A stretch of DNA of 6,268 nucleotides from Acidobacteria bacterium RIFCSPHIGHO2_01_FULL_67_28 (GTDB taxonomy: Bacteria > Acidobacteriota > Terriglobia > Acidiferrales > 2-02-FULL-67-57). Where the stretch lies: positions 1-6,268 of the forward strand of contig MEKM01000090.1 of assembly GCA_001766965.1 (NCBI GenBank), read 5' to 3'. This document shows, in pieces, positions 1-4,604 of the stretch. How positions within the stretch are numbered: the stretch's first letter is position 1; each line of letters begins with the position of its first letter. Both the position numbers and the translations under genes were made by a program. The notes beneath the pieces are model-generated. The model saw only the letters and a program-made list of their open reading frames with translations. It ran no database searches and was not told the origin of the DNA.

Positions 1-576
1 CGCGGAGTAGGAGGGCCGGCGGAGGCGGGCGTAGACAAAGTCGGCGGTGACGATGTCGGGCGGGCTGTCCTTGTCGGTTTCGGCCAGGCAGAGCGCGGCG
101 CCGTGGCGGCGGAGCAGGGAGTAGGTCTCGTCGGTGTGCCAGGAGGGATGCCGGACCTCGAGGGCGAAGCGGAAGGCCCGCGGGCGAAGCTGGAGGAAGT
201 CTTCGAGCAGCGCGGCATCGGCGCGGAAAGTGGGCGGCAGCTGGAAAAGGATCGGCCCCAGCAGCTCCCGCCGGGCGAGCACGGAGGCCGTTTCCAGGAA
301 GCGGCGCAAGGTCTCCCTGCAGTCCCGCAGCTGCTGGATGTGCGTGATCTTCTGGTTGGCTTTGAGGACGAAGTGAAAGCCCAACGGGACGCTCTCCGCC
401 CACGCCTCCAGTACCTTTTCGGTCGGGATGCGGTAGAAGGTGTGGTTGATCTCTACGGTTCGTAGTTGCTGGCCGTAGAAGCCGAGCATCTCGCGGTCGG
501 GAAGCTTCTCGGGGTAGAAACTCCCCTTCCACTCCTTGTAGGCGTACCCCGAAGTGCCCCCGCGCAACTCGGCCAT
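1..576 (-). CDS. DUF72 family protein (YecE-like), 3' end outside the window
   Basis: Reading the minus strand from the ATG at 576 gives 192 uninterrupted codons up to the window edge, so the C-terminal part is missing (the family is usually about 240-280 residues). The N-terminus has the DUF72 pattern GTSGYAY at 7-13, followed by W16 and the F20-Y21-P22 cluster. VEINHTFYRIP lies at 41-51, then the F67-H68-F69 strand and K72. LFQLPPTF is at 110-117 and the strand ALEVRHPSW at 138-146. These are strand ends of the TIM-barrel-like DUF72 fold. Its biochemical role is not established, so I assign none. The ATG is the only ATG start: an in-frame TAG lies a short way upstream, and no strong Shine-Dalgarno is visible. 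The gene is divergent from the receiver-domain gene. The family call is secure; the function is unknown. Confidence 0.9.
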   Translation of the reverse strand, partial: MAELRGGTSGYAYKEWKGSFYPEKLPDREMLGFYGQQLRTVEINHTFYRIPTEKVLEAWAESVPLGFHFVLKANQKITHIQQLRDCRETLRRFLETASVLARRELLGPILFQLPPTFRADAALLEDFLQLRPRAFRFALEVRHPSWHTDETYSLLRRHGAALCLAETDKDSPPDIVTADFVYARLRRPSYSA

Positions 577-739
577 GGCTTGTTTGCCCTGCTTGAGTTT
601 ATCGCCACGGGGGAGCTAAAGGAAGGAGCCTGTTCCCATTTCGGGAAGAGGACCGTGACACTCTTCCTACTGCTGACCCGACCTTCATCCTATTGTCAAA
701 TTTTTCAATGGCTTATACACTAGGAGGGTGGTCACAGGC
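577..739. other. Divergent intergenic spacer with a short inverted repeat
   Basis: This 163-bp spacer separates the start of the DUF72 gene from the start of the receiver-domain gene, so it should hold promoters for both. A perfect inverted repeat TTCCC-ATTTC-GGGAA lies at 633-647 and could be an operator or a small hairpin. The stretch at about 690-720 is clearly more AT-rich than its surroundings. I could not settle on a convincing -35/-10 pair in either direction: TTGTCA at 693-698 and TATACA at 714-719 are only 15 bp apart, and the start site they imply would cut into the ribosome-binding site at 722-728. Confidence 0.4.
722..728 (+). promoter_or_regulatory. Ribosome-binding site of the receiver-domain gene
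   Basis: AGGAGGG is a near-perfect Shine-Dalgarno, 11 bases before the ATG at 740. An in-frame GTG at 728 overlaps the motif itself, so it cannot use this site. This decides the start in favour of 740. Confidence 0.7.
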
Positions 740-1177
740 ATGCAACTGGAAGAGAAGGCGATGCAAGCGGCTGCCCCCAGCACGGTCAAGAGCGCGGCCA
801 AGAAGCTCTTGGTGGCGGAGAGCGATCCACAAATCGGTCAGACAATCGTGGACTTGCTCACCCGCCTGGGCTTCGAAGTCATCCTGGTGCGCGAGGCGCG
901 CGATGCCCTGCGCAAGGCGTTGAGCGACAGCCCGGACGCGATCCTCTTGGACAGCGCCTTGATGGCAACCGGGGGAATGGATGTCTGCGCCATGCTGCGC
1001 GCCCACAAGGACACCAAGGGCATCCCGCTGGGCTTCCTCACGGGGGATCCGGGAAGCGAGAAGGCCGCCCAGCAGGCGGGTGCGCTGTTGCTGATTCCCA
1101 AGCCCTTCAAGCCGGAGCAGTTGATCAGCTCGGTCGGCCTGCTCGTCTCCGCCCGCCGGCGGAAACCCGCCGCCTAA
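740..1177 (+). CDS. Stand-alone response-regulator receiver (CheY-like) protein
   Basis: The 145-residue product is almost entirely one receiver domain (about residues 22-138) after a short Ala/Lys-rich lead, with no output domain. The beta1 motif is LLVAESDP (23-30), the phospho-acceptor is D71 in AILLDSAL, the switch threonine is T101 in FLTGD, and the conserved lysine is K121 in IPKPF. All the main phosphorylation residues are therefore present. Two things are divergent. The usual acidic pair at the end of beta1 appears as E27-S28 with D29 next to it. The loop after the phospho-Asp reads MATGG instead of the usual P-G-M-D-G. The protein ends in a short basic tail, RRRK. No histidine kinase lies nearby, so the partner is unknown. 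It could be a single-domain signalling shuttle. The gene converges on the zinc-ribbon gene, with 7 bp between stop codons. Confidence 0.88.
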   Translation: MQLEEKAMQAAAPSTVKSAAKKLLVAESDPQIGQTIVDLLTRLGFEVILVREARDALRKALSDSPDAILLDSALMATGGMDVCAMLRAHKDTKGIPLGFLTGDPGSEKAAQQAGALLLIPKPFKPEQLISSVGLLVSARRRKPAA

Positions 1178-1184
1178 GCGCTCC

Positions 1185-1601
1185 CTATTTCTTGAAAAGG
1201 TTTTCGAAGGCGCGCCGGGCGTTGTCCGGGCGCAGGGCGCCGGGCGAGGTTTCGCGCTCGACCGACACGCGCAGCGCGTAGAGCGGGCAGTTGTTCCGGG
1301 TGTCCTTGCTGGCGATGCGCTCGGGAATGGCCTGCGTGCACTCGAAGCGGGCGGCCACGTCGAAGTGCGCGCACTGCTTGCAGGAGTGCAGCTCGAAGCC
1401 GCACTTGGGGCACTGGCCAAAGGCGTCGATGGAAGGCGGCAGCACCGTGCCGCACTGGGCGCAGCGCGACAGGCTGCGCCGGCCGGGCATCTGCGGGGTC
1501 TTGGGCCCGAGCTGTTCGCGGGGAGCGCGAGGCGCCTCTCTCTTTTCCCGCTTCTCCCGCTGCTCGCTGTCCTGGTAGCCCGGTTGCCGGTATTTCCTCA
1601 C
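1185..1601 (-). CDS. Small zinc-ribbon protein with eight cysteines, function unknown
   Basis: This 138-residue protein has a charged, disordered-looking N-terminus (residues 1-43, with a run of Glu/Lys/Arg at 13-29). A cysteine-rich core follows: C47-x2-C50, C64-x2-C67, C74-x2-C77, then single C88 and C105. The first four fit a classic zinc ribbon. The next pair plus C88 and C105 could form a second metal site. The segment after C77 (AARFECTQAIP at 83-93, then NNCPLY at 103-108) looks like a small conserved family I associate with Acidobacteria, but I cannot name a function. The start is a GTG, chosen because AGGAGG (1609-1614 on the opposite strand) sits 7 bases upstream of it. It follows the epimerase-like gene by 63 bp on the same strand and is probably co-transcribed. 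Nucleic-acid binding or a protein-protein zinc hub are both possible. Confidence 0.82.
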   Translation of the reverse strand: MRKYRQPGYQDSEQREKREKREAPRAPREQLGPKTPQMPGRRSLSRCAQCGTVLPPSIDAFGQCPKCGFELHSCKQCAHFDVAARFECTQAIPERIASKDTRNNCPLYALRVSVERETSPGALRPDNARRAFENLFKK

Positions 1602-1608
1602 ACCTTGG

Positions 1609-1614
1609 CCTCCT
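1609..1614 (-). promoter_or_regulatory. Ribosome-binding site fixing a GTG start for the zinc-ribbon gene
   Basis: On the minus strand this reads AGGAGG, 7 bases before the GTG at 1601. It is part of a perfect short palindrome CCTCC-A-GGAGG (1609-1619), so the site could partly pair with itself in the mRNA. Confidence 0.75.
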
Positions 1615-1664
1615 GGAGGTCTTGCGCCGGTAGGAGTCTAACCCAAGTCAGGCCCGGCCGCTCA

Positions 1665-2564
1665 CTAGCTTTTTCCCAGCAAGTGGCGCAGCGCCCCTTC
1701 GAGCTCCGGGGCGCGGAAGCGGTAGCCCGAACTGACGAGCTTGGTCGGCTCGACACGCGTGCTGGCCAGTAGGAGCTCATCAGCCATCTCGCCGAAGGCG
1801 AGTCGCGCGGCGAAGGCCGGCAGGGGAAACAGCGTCGGCCGCCCCAGCACTCGACCCAGCGTCTTCGTGAACTCGAGGTTGGTCACCGACCGGGGCGCCA
1901 CCGCGTTCACCGGCCCGCGCAGCGACTCGTTTGTGAGCGCGTGGTGGATGGCGCCGGTGAGGTCCTCGATCGCGATCCAGCTCATGTACTGTTTCCCGTT
2001 GCCGATCCGGCCGCCCAGGCCAAGCTTGAAGGGCGTCAGCATCCGGGCCAGCGCGCCGCCCGCCGGGCTCAAGACCACGCCGATGCGTAGCTGCACGACG
2101 CGGATCCCTTTCTCCGCCGCCGGGCGCGCCGCCGCTTCCCACTCGCGGCACACCTCGGCCAGGAAGCCCGCGCCCGACGGGCTGTCTTCGCGCAGGACCT
2201 CGTCGCCGCGGTTGCCGTAGTAGCCGATGGCCGAGGCGCAGACGAGGGTCTTCGGCGGCTGCTTCAGCCCCGCCAGCGCCTCTGCCAGCAGGCGCGTCCC
2301 TTGCACGCGGCTCGAGCGGATGCGGGCTTTCTTCGCGGCGGTCCAGCGCCCGGTGATGCGCTCGCCGGCCAGGTGGACGACCGCGTCGAGCCCTTCCAGT
2401 TTCGCGGCTTCAATCGTTCCCGCTTGCGGGTCCCACGGCACTTCAACTACCCCGGGCTTCAGCCGGCCGCGCACCAGGCGGACGACCTCGTGGCCGCCGC
2501 TGGCGAGGAAGGGAACCAGGGCCGAGCCCACCAGCCCGGTCGATCCCGTAACCAACACTTTCAT
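1665..2564 (-). CDS. TIGR01777 family NAD(P)-binding epimerase-like protein (YfcH type)
   Basis: The 299-residue protein is full length for the atypical/extended short-chain dehydrogenase group that includes E. coli YfcH. The dinucleotide-binding motif is GSTGLVG (G7, G10, G13) after the first beta strand. HLAGE follows at 64-68, and then the family-typical GRW (72-74) and R81-x-R83-SSR. SAIGYYG is at 111-117, where S111 and Y115 or Y116 take the place of the usual catalytic Ser/Tyr region. The C-terminal part (about 250-297, ending GYRFRAPELEGALRHLL) matches the DUF1731 domain that closes this family. The product is predicted to be soluble and cytosolic; the substrate is unknown. The ATG at 2564 has GAGGGGG (2572-2578) 7 bases upstream. 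The zinc-ribbon gene follows 63 bp downstream on the same strand. The family call is strong; a specific reaction cannot be given. Confidence 0.93.
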   Translation of the reverse strand: MKVLVTGSTGLVGSALVPFLASGGHEVVRLVRGRLKPGVVEVPWDPQAGTIEAAKLEGLDAVVHLAGERITGRWTAAKKARIRSSRVQGTRLLAEALAGLKQPPKTLVCASAIGYYGNRGDEVLREDSPSGAGFLAEVCREWEAAARPAAEKGIRVVQLRIGVVLSPAGGALARMLTPFKLGLGGRIGNGKQYMSWIAIEDLTGAIHHALTNESLRGPVNAVAPRSVTNLEFTKTLGRVLGRPTLFPLPAFAARLAFGEMADELLLASTRVEPTKLVSSGYRFRAPELEGALRHLLGKS

Positions 2565-2639
2565 GGCTGCACCCCCTCGGACTTTCCTGGCCGATACTCT
2601 TCCTTACGCTGGCGGGGCCACTAGGGTCGGATGAACGAG

Positions 2640-2722
2640 GCTGGCTCCCCGGGCAGGACTCGCTTGTCCTGAGCAAGCCTGCCGCAGGCAGGCGCGTCGA
2701 AGGAAACCTGCAACCCTTCGGT
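2640..2722 (-). pseudogene. Broken partial copy of the tRNA-Asn 3' half
   Basis: Two blocks repeat the neighbouring tRNA-Asn gene in the same orientation. Bases 2640-2662 match 2733-2755 at 22 of 23 positions: the CCA end, 3' acceptor strand and 3' T-stem. Bases 2705-2722 match 2756-2773 at 18 of 18: the 5' T-stem, variable region and 3' side of the anticodon stem. Together they cover the tRNA from about the anticodon loop to CCA. They are contiguous in the intact gene but here are split by 42 foreign bases at the T-loop. The 5' half (D arm and 5' acceptor strand) is absent, so this cannot make a tRNA. It could be an attachment-site scar left by an element that integrated at the tRNA 3' end, or a decayed tandem duplication. 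Confidence 0.85.
2663..2704. repeat. 42-bp imperfect palindrome inserted in the tRNA remnant
   Basis: The core is a perfect hairpin, GCCTGCC (2677-2683), loop GCA, GGCAGGC (2687-2693). The outer ends TCCT (2667-2670) and AGGA (2701-2704) also pair, with mismatched sequence between. The boundaries are unusually clear because the flanks match the intact tRNA-Asn gene on both sides. The flanking words CTTGTCCTGAGC and GTCGAAGGA resemble a short palindromic repeat that I recall being scattered through many bacterial genomes; I have not checked this by search. It contains no gene. It looks like a REP-like or miniature element. No second copy is visible in this window. Confidence 0.7.
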
Positions 2723-2734
2723 CAGAAAAAGAGC

Positions 2735-2809
2735 TGGCTCCCCGGGCAGGATTCGAACCTGCAACCCTTCGGTTAACAGCCGAATGCTCTACCATTGAGC
2801 TACCGGGGA
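2735..2809 (-). tRNA. tRNA-Asn (anticodon GUU), CCA encoded
   Basis: The minus strand from 2809 to 2735 folds into a complete 75-base tRNA. The acceptor stem TCCCCGG pairs perfectly with CCGGGGA, the D stem is GCTC/GAGC with a 7-base loop AATGGTA, and the anticodon stem is TTCGG/CCGAA. The anticodon loop CTGTTAA gives GUU for asparagine. The variable region is GGGTT, and the T stem GCAGG/CCTGC closes the loop TTCGAAT. The discriminator base G at 2738 is followed by an encoded CCA (2737-2735). A promoter lies a few bases upstream. Just past the 3' end is a run of five T (with C on both sides) that may aid termination. Confidence 0.97.
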
Positions 2810-2822
2810 GCGGGCCGAGCTG

Positions 2823-2851
2823 ATTCTAGCACCAGCTTCCCGTGGCGTAAA
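2823..2851 (-). promoter_or_regulatory. Predicted sigma-70-type promoter of tRNA-Asn
   Basis: On the minus strand the -35 is TTTACG (2851-2846), then a 17-base spacer ending in TGC, then the -10 TAGAAT (2828-2823). The predicted start lies about 5-10 bases before the mature tRNA 5' end at 2809, as expected for a short tRNA leader. The TGC before the -10 makes an extended -10. Confidence 0.7.
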
Positions 2852-2862
2852 CGAGGGGGAAA

Positions 2863-2879
2863 ACGCCGGCCAACGGCGT
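2863..2879 (-). terminator. Candidate intrinsic terminator after nfi
   Basis: A perfect 6-bp stem ACGCCG / CGGCGT with a 5-base loop is followed on the minus strand by three more T (four in all, counting the last stem base) and then a C run. It lies about 75 bases past the nfi stop codon and directly before the tRNA-Asn promoter, where a terminator for the mglA-nfi transcript would be expected. The T tract is short, so termination may be only partial. Confidence 0.5.
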
Positions 2880-2896
2880 GCCATGCGTATTGAGCA

Positions 2897-2944
2897 TCGG
2901 GCATTGGGATATTGAAGCCCGAAGCCCGAAGTTCGTTGCACGAA
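2897..2944. repeat. Short direct and inverted repeats downstream of nfi
   Basis: TCGGGC (2897-2902) can pair with either of two tandem GCCCGA copies (2917-2922 and 2924-2929), which are 7 bases apart in the sequence GAAGCCCGAAGCCCGAAG. A separate perfect hairpin TTCGT-TGC-ACGAA follows at 2932-2944, just past the nfi stop codon. It could stabilise the nfi mRNA 3' end. There is no T run after it on the minus strand, so it does not look like a standard terminator. Confidence 0.45.
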
Positions 2945-2953
2945 GAACGGTGC

Positions 2954-3676
2954 CTAGAACAAGCCGGATTGCGACGCAGCCTGTGATTCCCCGTGCCGTT
3001 CGCCGCGTTTCAACTGCTCGACGAAGTGGTCTGCTTCCCGGGTGGGCTTGGGGATGCGGGTGCCGTCGGTGCAGGCCAGGGCCAGCTCGACCGCCGCCTC
3101 CAAGTCAACGCGGTGGCCGATAGATATGTAGATGGGCTGGACGCCGGCGCGCGTGCGCAGGACGGCTCCGATGGTTTCCCCGCTGTCGACGAGCGGCGTC
3201 CAGGCCCCGACGCGGTCGGGAGGCTCCTGGTAGTCGCCGATGAGCAGCGACTTGGCCACGCCGACGCCGGGCTTGTCGAAGATAACCGACAAGTGGCAAG
3301 CCAGCCCGAAGCGGCGCGGGTGCGAGTAGCCGTGGGCGTCGAAGAGCAGCAGGTCGGGCTCGGTGCGGAGCTTGGCGAAAGCGTCGAGCAGGGCCGGTCC
3401 TTCGCGAAACACCAGCAGGCCGGGCACGTAGGGAAAGGTCAGCGGACGCTCGGCCGACTGCCGCTCGATTTCTTTGAGGTCGGGAAACGAATAGACAATC
3501 ACCCCGGCGTAACCCATCGCCTCGCGGCCGCGCCGGGACAAGGCGATGTCCGCCCCGGCCACGGTGCGGAGGGCGCCGAAGTCTTTCTCTTTTTTCAGGC
3601 GGCCTCGCATCTCGAGCTGCAGCCGGGCGGCTTCCGGCGGGGTGAGGTCCCAGCGGTGAGGGACGGTGGCCTGCAT
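2954..3676 (-). CDS. nfi: Endonuclease V (deoxyinosine 3' endonuclease)
   Basis: Endonuclease V cuts the second phosphodiester bond 3' to deoxyinosine and so starts repair of deaminated adenine. The 240-residue product carries the family motifs in order. AGADIALS (40-47) has the metal ligand D43. PYVPGLLVFRE (82-92) has the wedge tyrosine Y83 and ligand E92. LFDAHGYSHPRRFGLACHLSV (111-131) has D113 and H119. GVAKS (139-143) has K142. ISIGHRVDLE (184-193) and KPTREADH (210-217) follow. The catalytic set is complete and the length is near the family norm. The D-G-x-G motif reads D-A-H-G here, a mild departure. The ATG at 3676 has no clear Shine-Dalgarno, but an in-frame TAG three codons upstream excludes an earlier start. 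The gene lies 53 bp downstream of mglA on the same strand and is probably translated from the mglA transcript. Confidence 0.93.
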   Translation of the reverse strand: MQATVPHRWDLTPPEAARLQLEMRGRLKKEKDFGALRTVAGADIALSRRGREAMGYAGVIVYSFPDLKEIERQSAERPLTFPYVPGLLVFREGPALLDAFAKLRTEPDLLLFDAHGYSHPRRFGLACHLSVIFDKPGVGVAKSLLIGDYQEPPDRVGAWTPLVDSGETIGAVLRTRAGVQPIYISIGHRVDLEAAVELALACTDGTRIPKPTREADHFVEQLKRGERHGESQAASQSGLF

Positions 3677-3729
3677 GGGCCGATTCTACTGCGGCGGGTC
3701 AGAGGAAAACAGGCAGGAAAAGCGCGGCT

Positions 3730-4314
3730 CTAGCCCTTTTTCAATTCAGCCAGCACCAGCTGGGCCACCGCCTTCAGAGTTTCGAAAATGCCGCTGCCGG
3801 TGATGGCTACCGCCTCGACGGTGGGCTCGTTTTTGAGCTGCAGCTCTTTCTTCAAGTCCTCGACCGGCAGGGCGCTGGGCAGGTCGCGCTTGTTCAGCTG
3901 CAGCACGTAGGGGATGGTCTGGAAGTCGAAGCCGTGGTCTTTCAAGTTGTCCTGGAGGTTTTCGAGCGTCTCCAGGTTGGCGTCCATCCGCTCTTCCTGC
4001 GAGTCGGCCACGAACACCACGCCGTCGACACCCTTCAGGATGAGTTTGCGGCTGGCGTCGTAAAAAACCTGGCCGGGGACGGTGTAGAGGTGGAAGCGGG
4101 TCTTGAAGCCGCGCACCGTTCCCAAGTCCAACGGCAGGAAGTCGAAGAAAAGCGTGCGGTCGGTCTCCGTCGCCAGCGAAATCATCTTGCCTTTCTGGTT
4201 CGGGTTGGCGTTGTCGTAGATCCACTGCAGGTTGGCGGTCTTGCCGCCCAAGCCGGGCCCGTAGTACACCAGTTTGCAGTTGATTTCCCGCGCGGCGAAG
4301 TTGATGAACGACAC
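3730..4314 (-). CDS. mglA: MglA-like small Ras-family GTPase
   Basis: MglA is a GTP-dependent switch that sets cell polarity; in Myxococcus it drives gliding and pilus motility and is controlled by the GAP MglB. The 194-residue product aligns without gaps in my memory of the Myxococcus protein. The P-loop is GPGLGGKT (19-26, with K25 and T26), and TETDRTLFFDFLP (49-61) contains the intrinsic arginine R53 and T54. TVPGQ (78-82) has T78 in place of the usual Ras Asp and has the catalytic Q82. NKRD (141-144) reads guanine. The length matches the family (about 195). The start is a GTG preceded by AGGGGA (4320-4325) 5 bases away. No mglB or roadblock gene lies in the window, so the partner must be elsewhere or absent. 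In non-gliding bacteria the role is less clear. The gene has its own promoter and leads the pair with nfi. Confidence 0.95.
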   Translation of the reverse strand: MSFINFAAREINCKLVYYGPGLGGKTANLQWIYDNANPNQKGKMISLATETDRTLFFDFLPLDLGTVRGFKTRFHLYTVPGQVFYDASRKLILKGVDGVVFVADSQEERMDANLETLENLQDNLKDHGFDFQTIPYVLQLNKRDLPSALPVEDLKKELQLKNEPTVEAVAITGSGIFETLKAVAQLVLAELKKG

Positions 4315-4319
4315 GAGCT

Positions 4320-4325
4320 TCCCCT
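4320..4325 (-). promoter_or_regulatory. Ribosome-binding site of mglA (GTG start)
   Basis: The minus strand reads AGGGGA, with 5 bases before the GTG at 4314. This supports the GTG start, which also matches the conserved MSFIN N-terminus of MglA proteins. Confidence 0.75.
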
Positions 4326-4348
4326 AACGAGCCGGGCTCAAGCGTTCG

Positions 4349-4377
4349 TTTATAGCACAGGCAAAAGCTCCGCGCAA
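4349..4377 (-). promoter_or_regulatory. mglA: Predicted sigma-70-type promoter of mglA-nfi
   Basis: On the minus strand the -35 is TTGCGC (4377-4372), then a 17-base spacer ending in TGC, then the -10 TATAAA (4354-4349). The leader to the GTG start would be about 28 bases and would include the ribosome-binding site. The extended TGC before the -10 matches the tRNA-Asn and TPR-gene promoters in this window. Confidence 0.7.
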
Positions 4378-4554
4378 CCCAATGCTATTTGGCCGGCCAG
4401 GGCTGCGTCCTTTTTTTCGCGGGAGCGAATATCGGCAGCATACTACACGGCCCTTGTTAACCGCTGTAGCGTAAGTCACATACGGGAGCGCCAAATAGTG
4501 TCAGTTTGAATGACCAAACACGTCCGTCAAAAAAACACATTCCGTCGGCTTGCA
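4378..4554. other. Central part of the mglA/TPR divergent spacer, no gene seen
   Basis: There is no supported coding sequence in this stretch between the two opposed promoters. It holds an 8-base palindrome GGCCGGCC (4391-4398). A seven-T tract runs directly into a TTCGC-GGGA-GCGAA hairpin at 4418-4431, but the T run is on the wrong side for a terminator on either strand. A weak GTCA-N7-TGAC repeat lies near 4500. The right half (about 4485-4550) is more AT-rich than the genes around it. Any of these could bind a regulator; I see no known operator. Confidence 0.35.
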
Positions 4555-4584
4555 TTGACTTGACCACACGCAATTTGCTATAAG
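4555..4584 (+). promoter_or_regulatory. Predicted sigma-70-type promoter of the TPR gene
   Basis: TTGACT (4555-4560) is followed by an 18-base spacer ending in TGC and the -10 TATAAG (4579-4584), an extended -10. The predicted start near 4590 leaves only about 15 bases before the ATG at 4605. That argues against a TTG codon at 4587 being the start. Confidence 0.75.
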
Positions 4585-4604
4585 TTTTGCGGGTTTTTGC
4601 CCAC

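Noticed and set aside
677..699. Minus-strand TTGACA as the -35 of the DUF72 gene
   Set aside because: The -35 is perfect, but 16-18 bases further on there is no acceptable -10 (TCAGCA), so the call is not supported.
693..719. Promoter TTGTCA/TATACA for the receiver-domain gene
   Set aside because: The spacer is only 15 bp, and the implied transcript would start inside or just at the Shine-Dalgarno (722-728), removing part of it. Not listed as a promoter.
728..739. GTG at 728 as the receiver-gene start
   Set aside because: It overlaps the ribosome-binding site and has no motif of its own. The ATG at 740 is better placed.
713..1420. Long open frame on the minus strand opposite the receiver gene
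   Set aside because: Its translation is low-complexity Ala/Arg/Ser and Gln/Leu-rich sequence without a domain. It is a shadow of two well-supported genes in GC-rich DNA.
2640..2722. A second functional tRNA gene
   Set aside because: The anticodon is incomplete, the D arm and 5' acceptor strand are absent, and 42 bases interrupt the T-loop.
2897..2930. CRISPR-like or tandem array
   Set aside because: There are only two 7-base tandem units and one inverted partner, with no spacer-repeat regularity.
2993..3733. 246-codon plus-strand frame opposite nfi
   Set aside because: It is antisense to a complete endonuclease V gene with all catalytic motifs, and its own product resembles nothing.
4412..4431. 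T-run plus hairpin as a terminator in the mglA/TPR spacer
   Set aside because: The T run precedes the stem on the plus strand and becomes an A run after it on the minus strand, so it has the wrong order in both directions.
4587..4604. TTG at 4587 as the start of the TPR protein
   Set aside because: It lies only 3 bases past the predicted -10 box and would precede the transcript start. The ATG at 4605 opens a normal-looking N-terminus.
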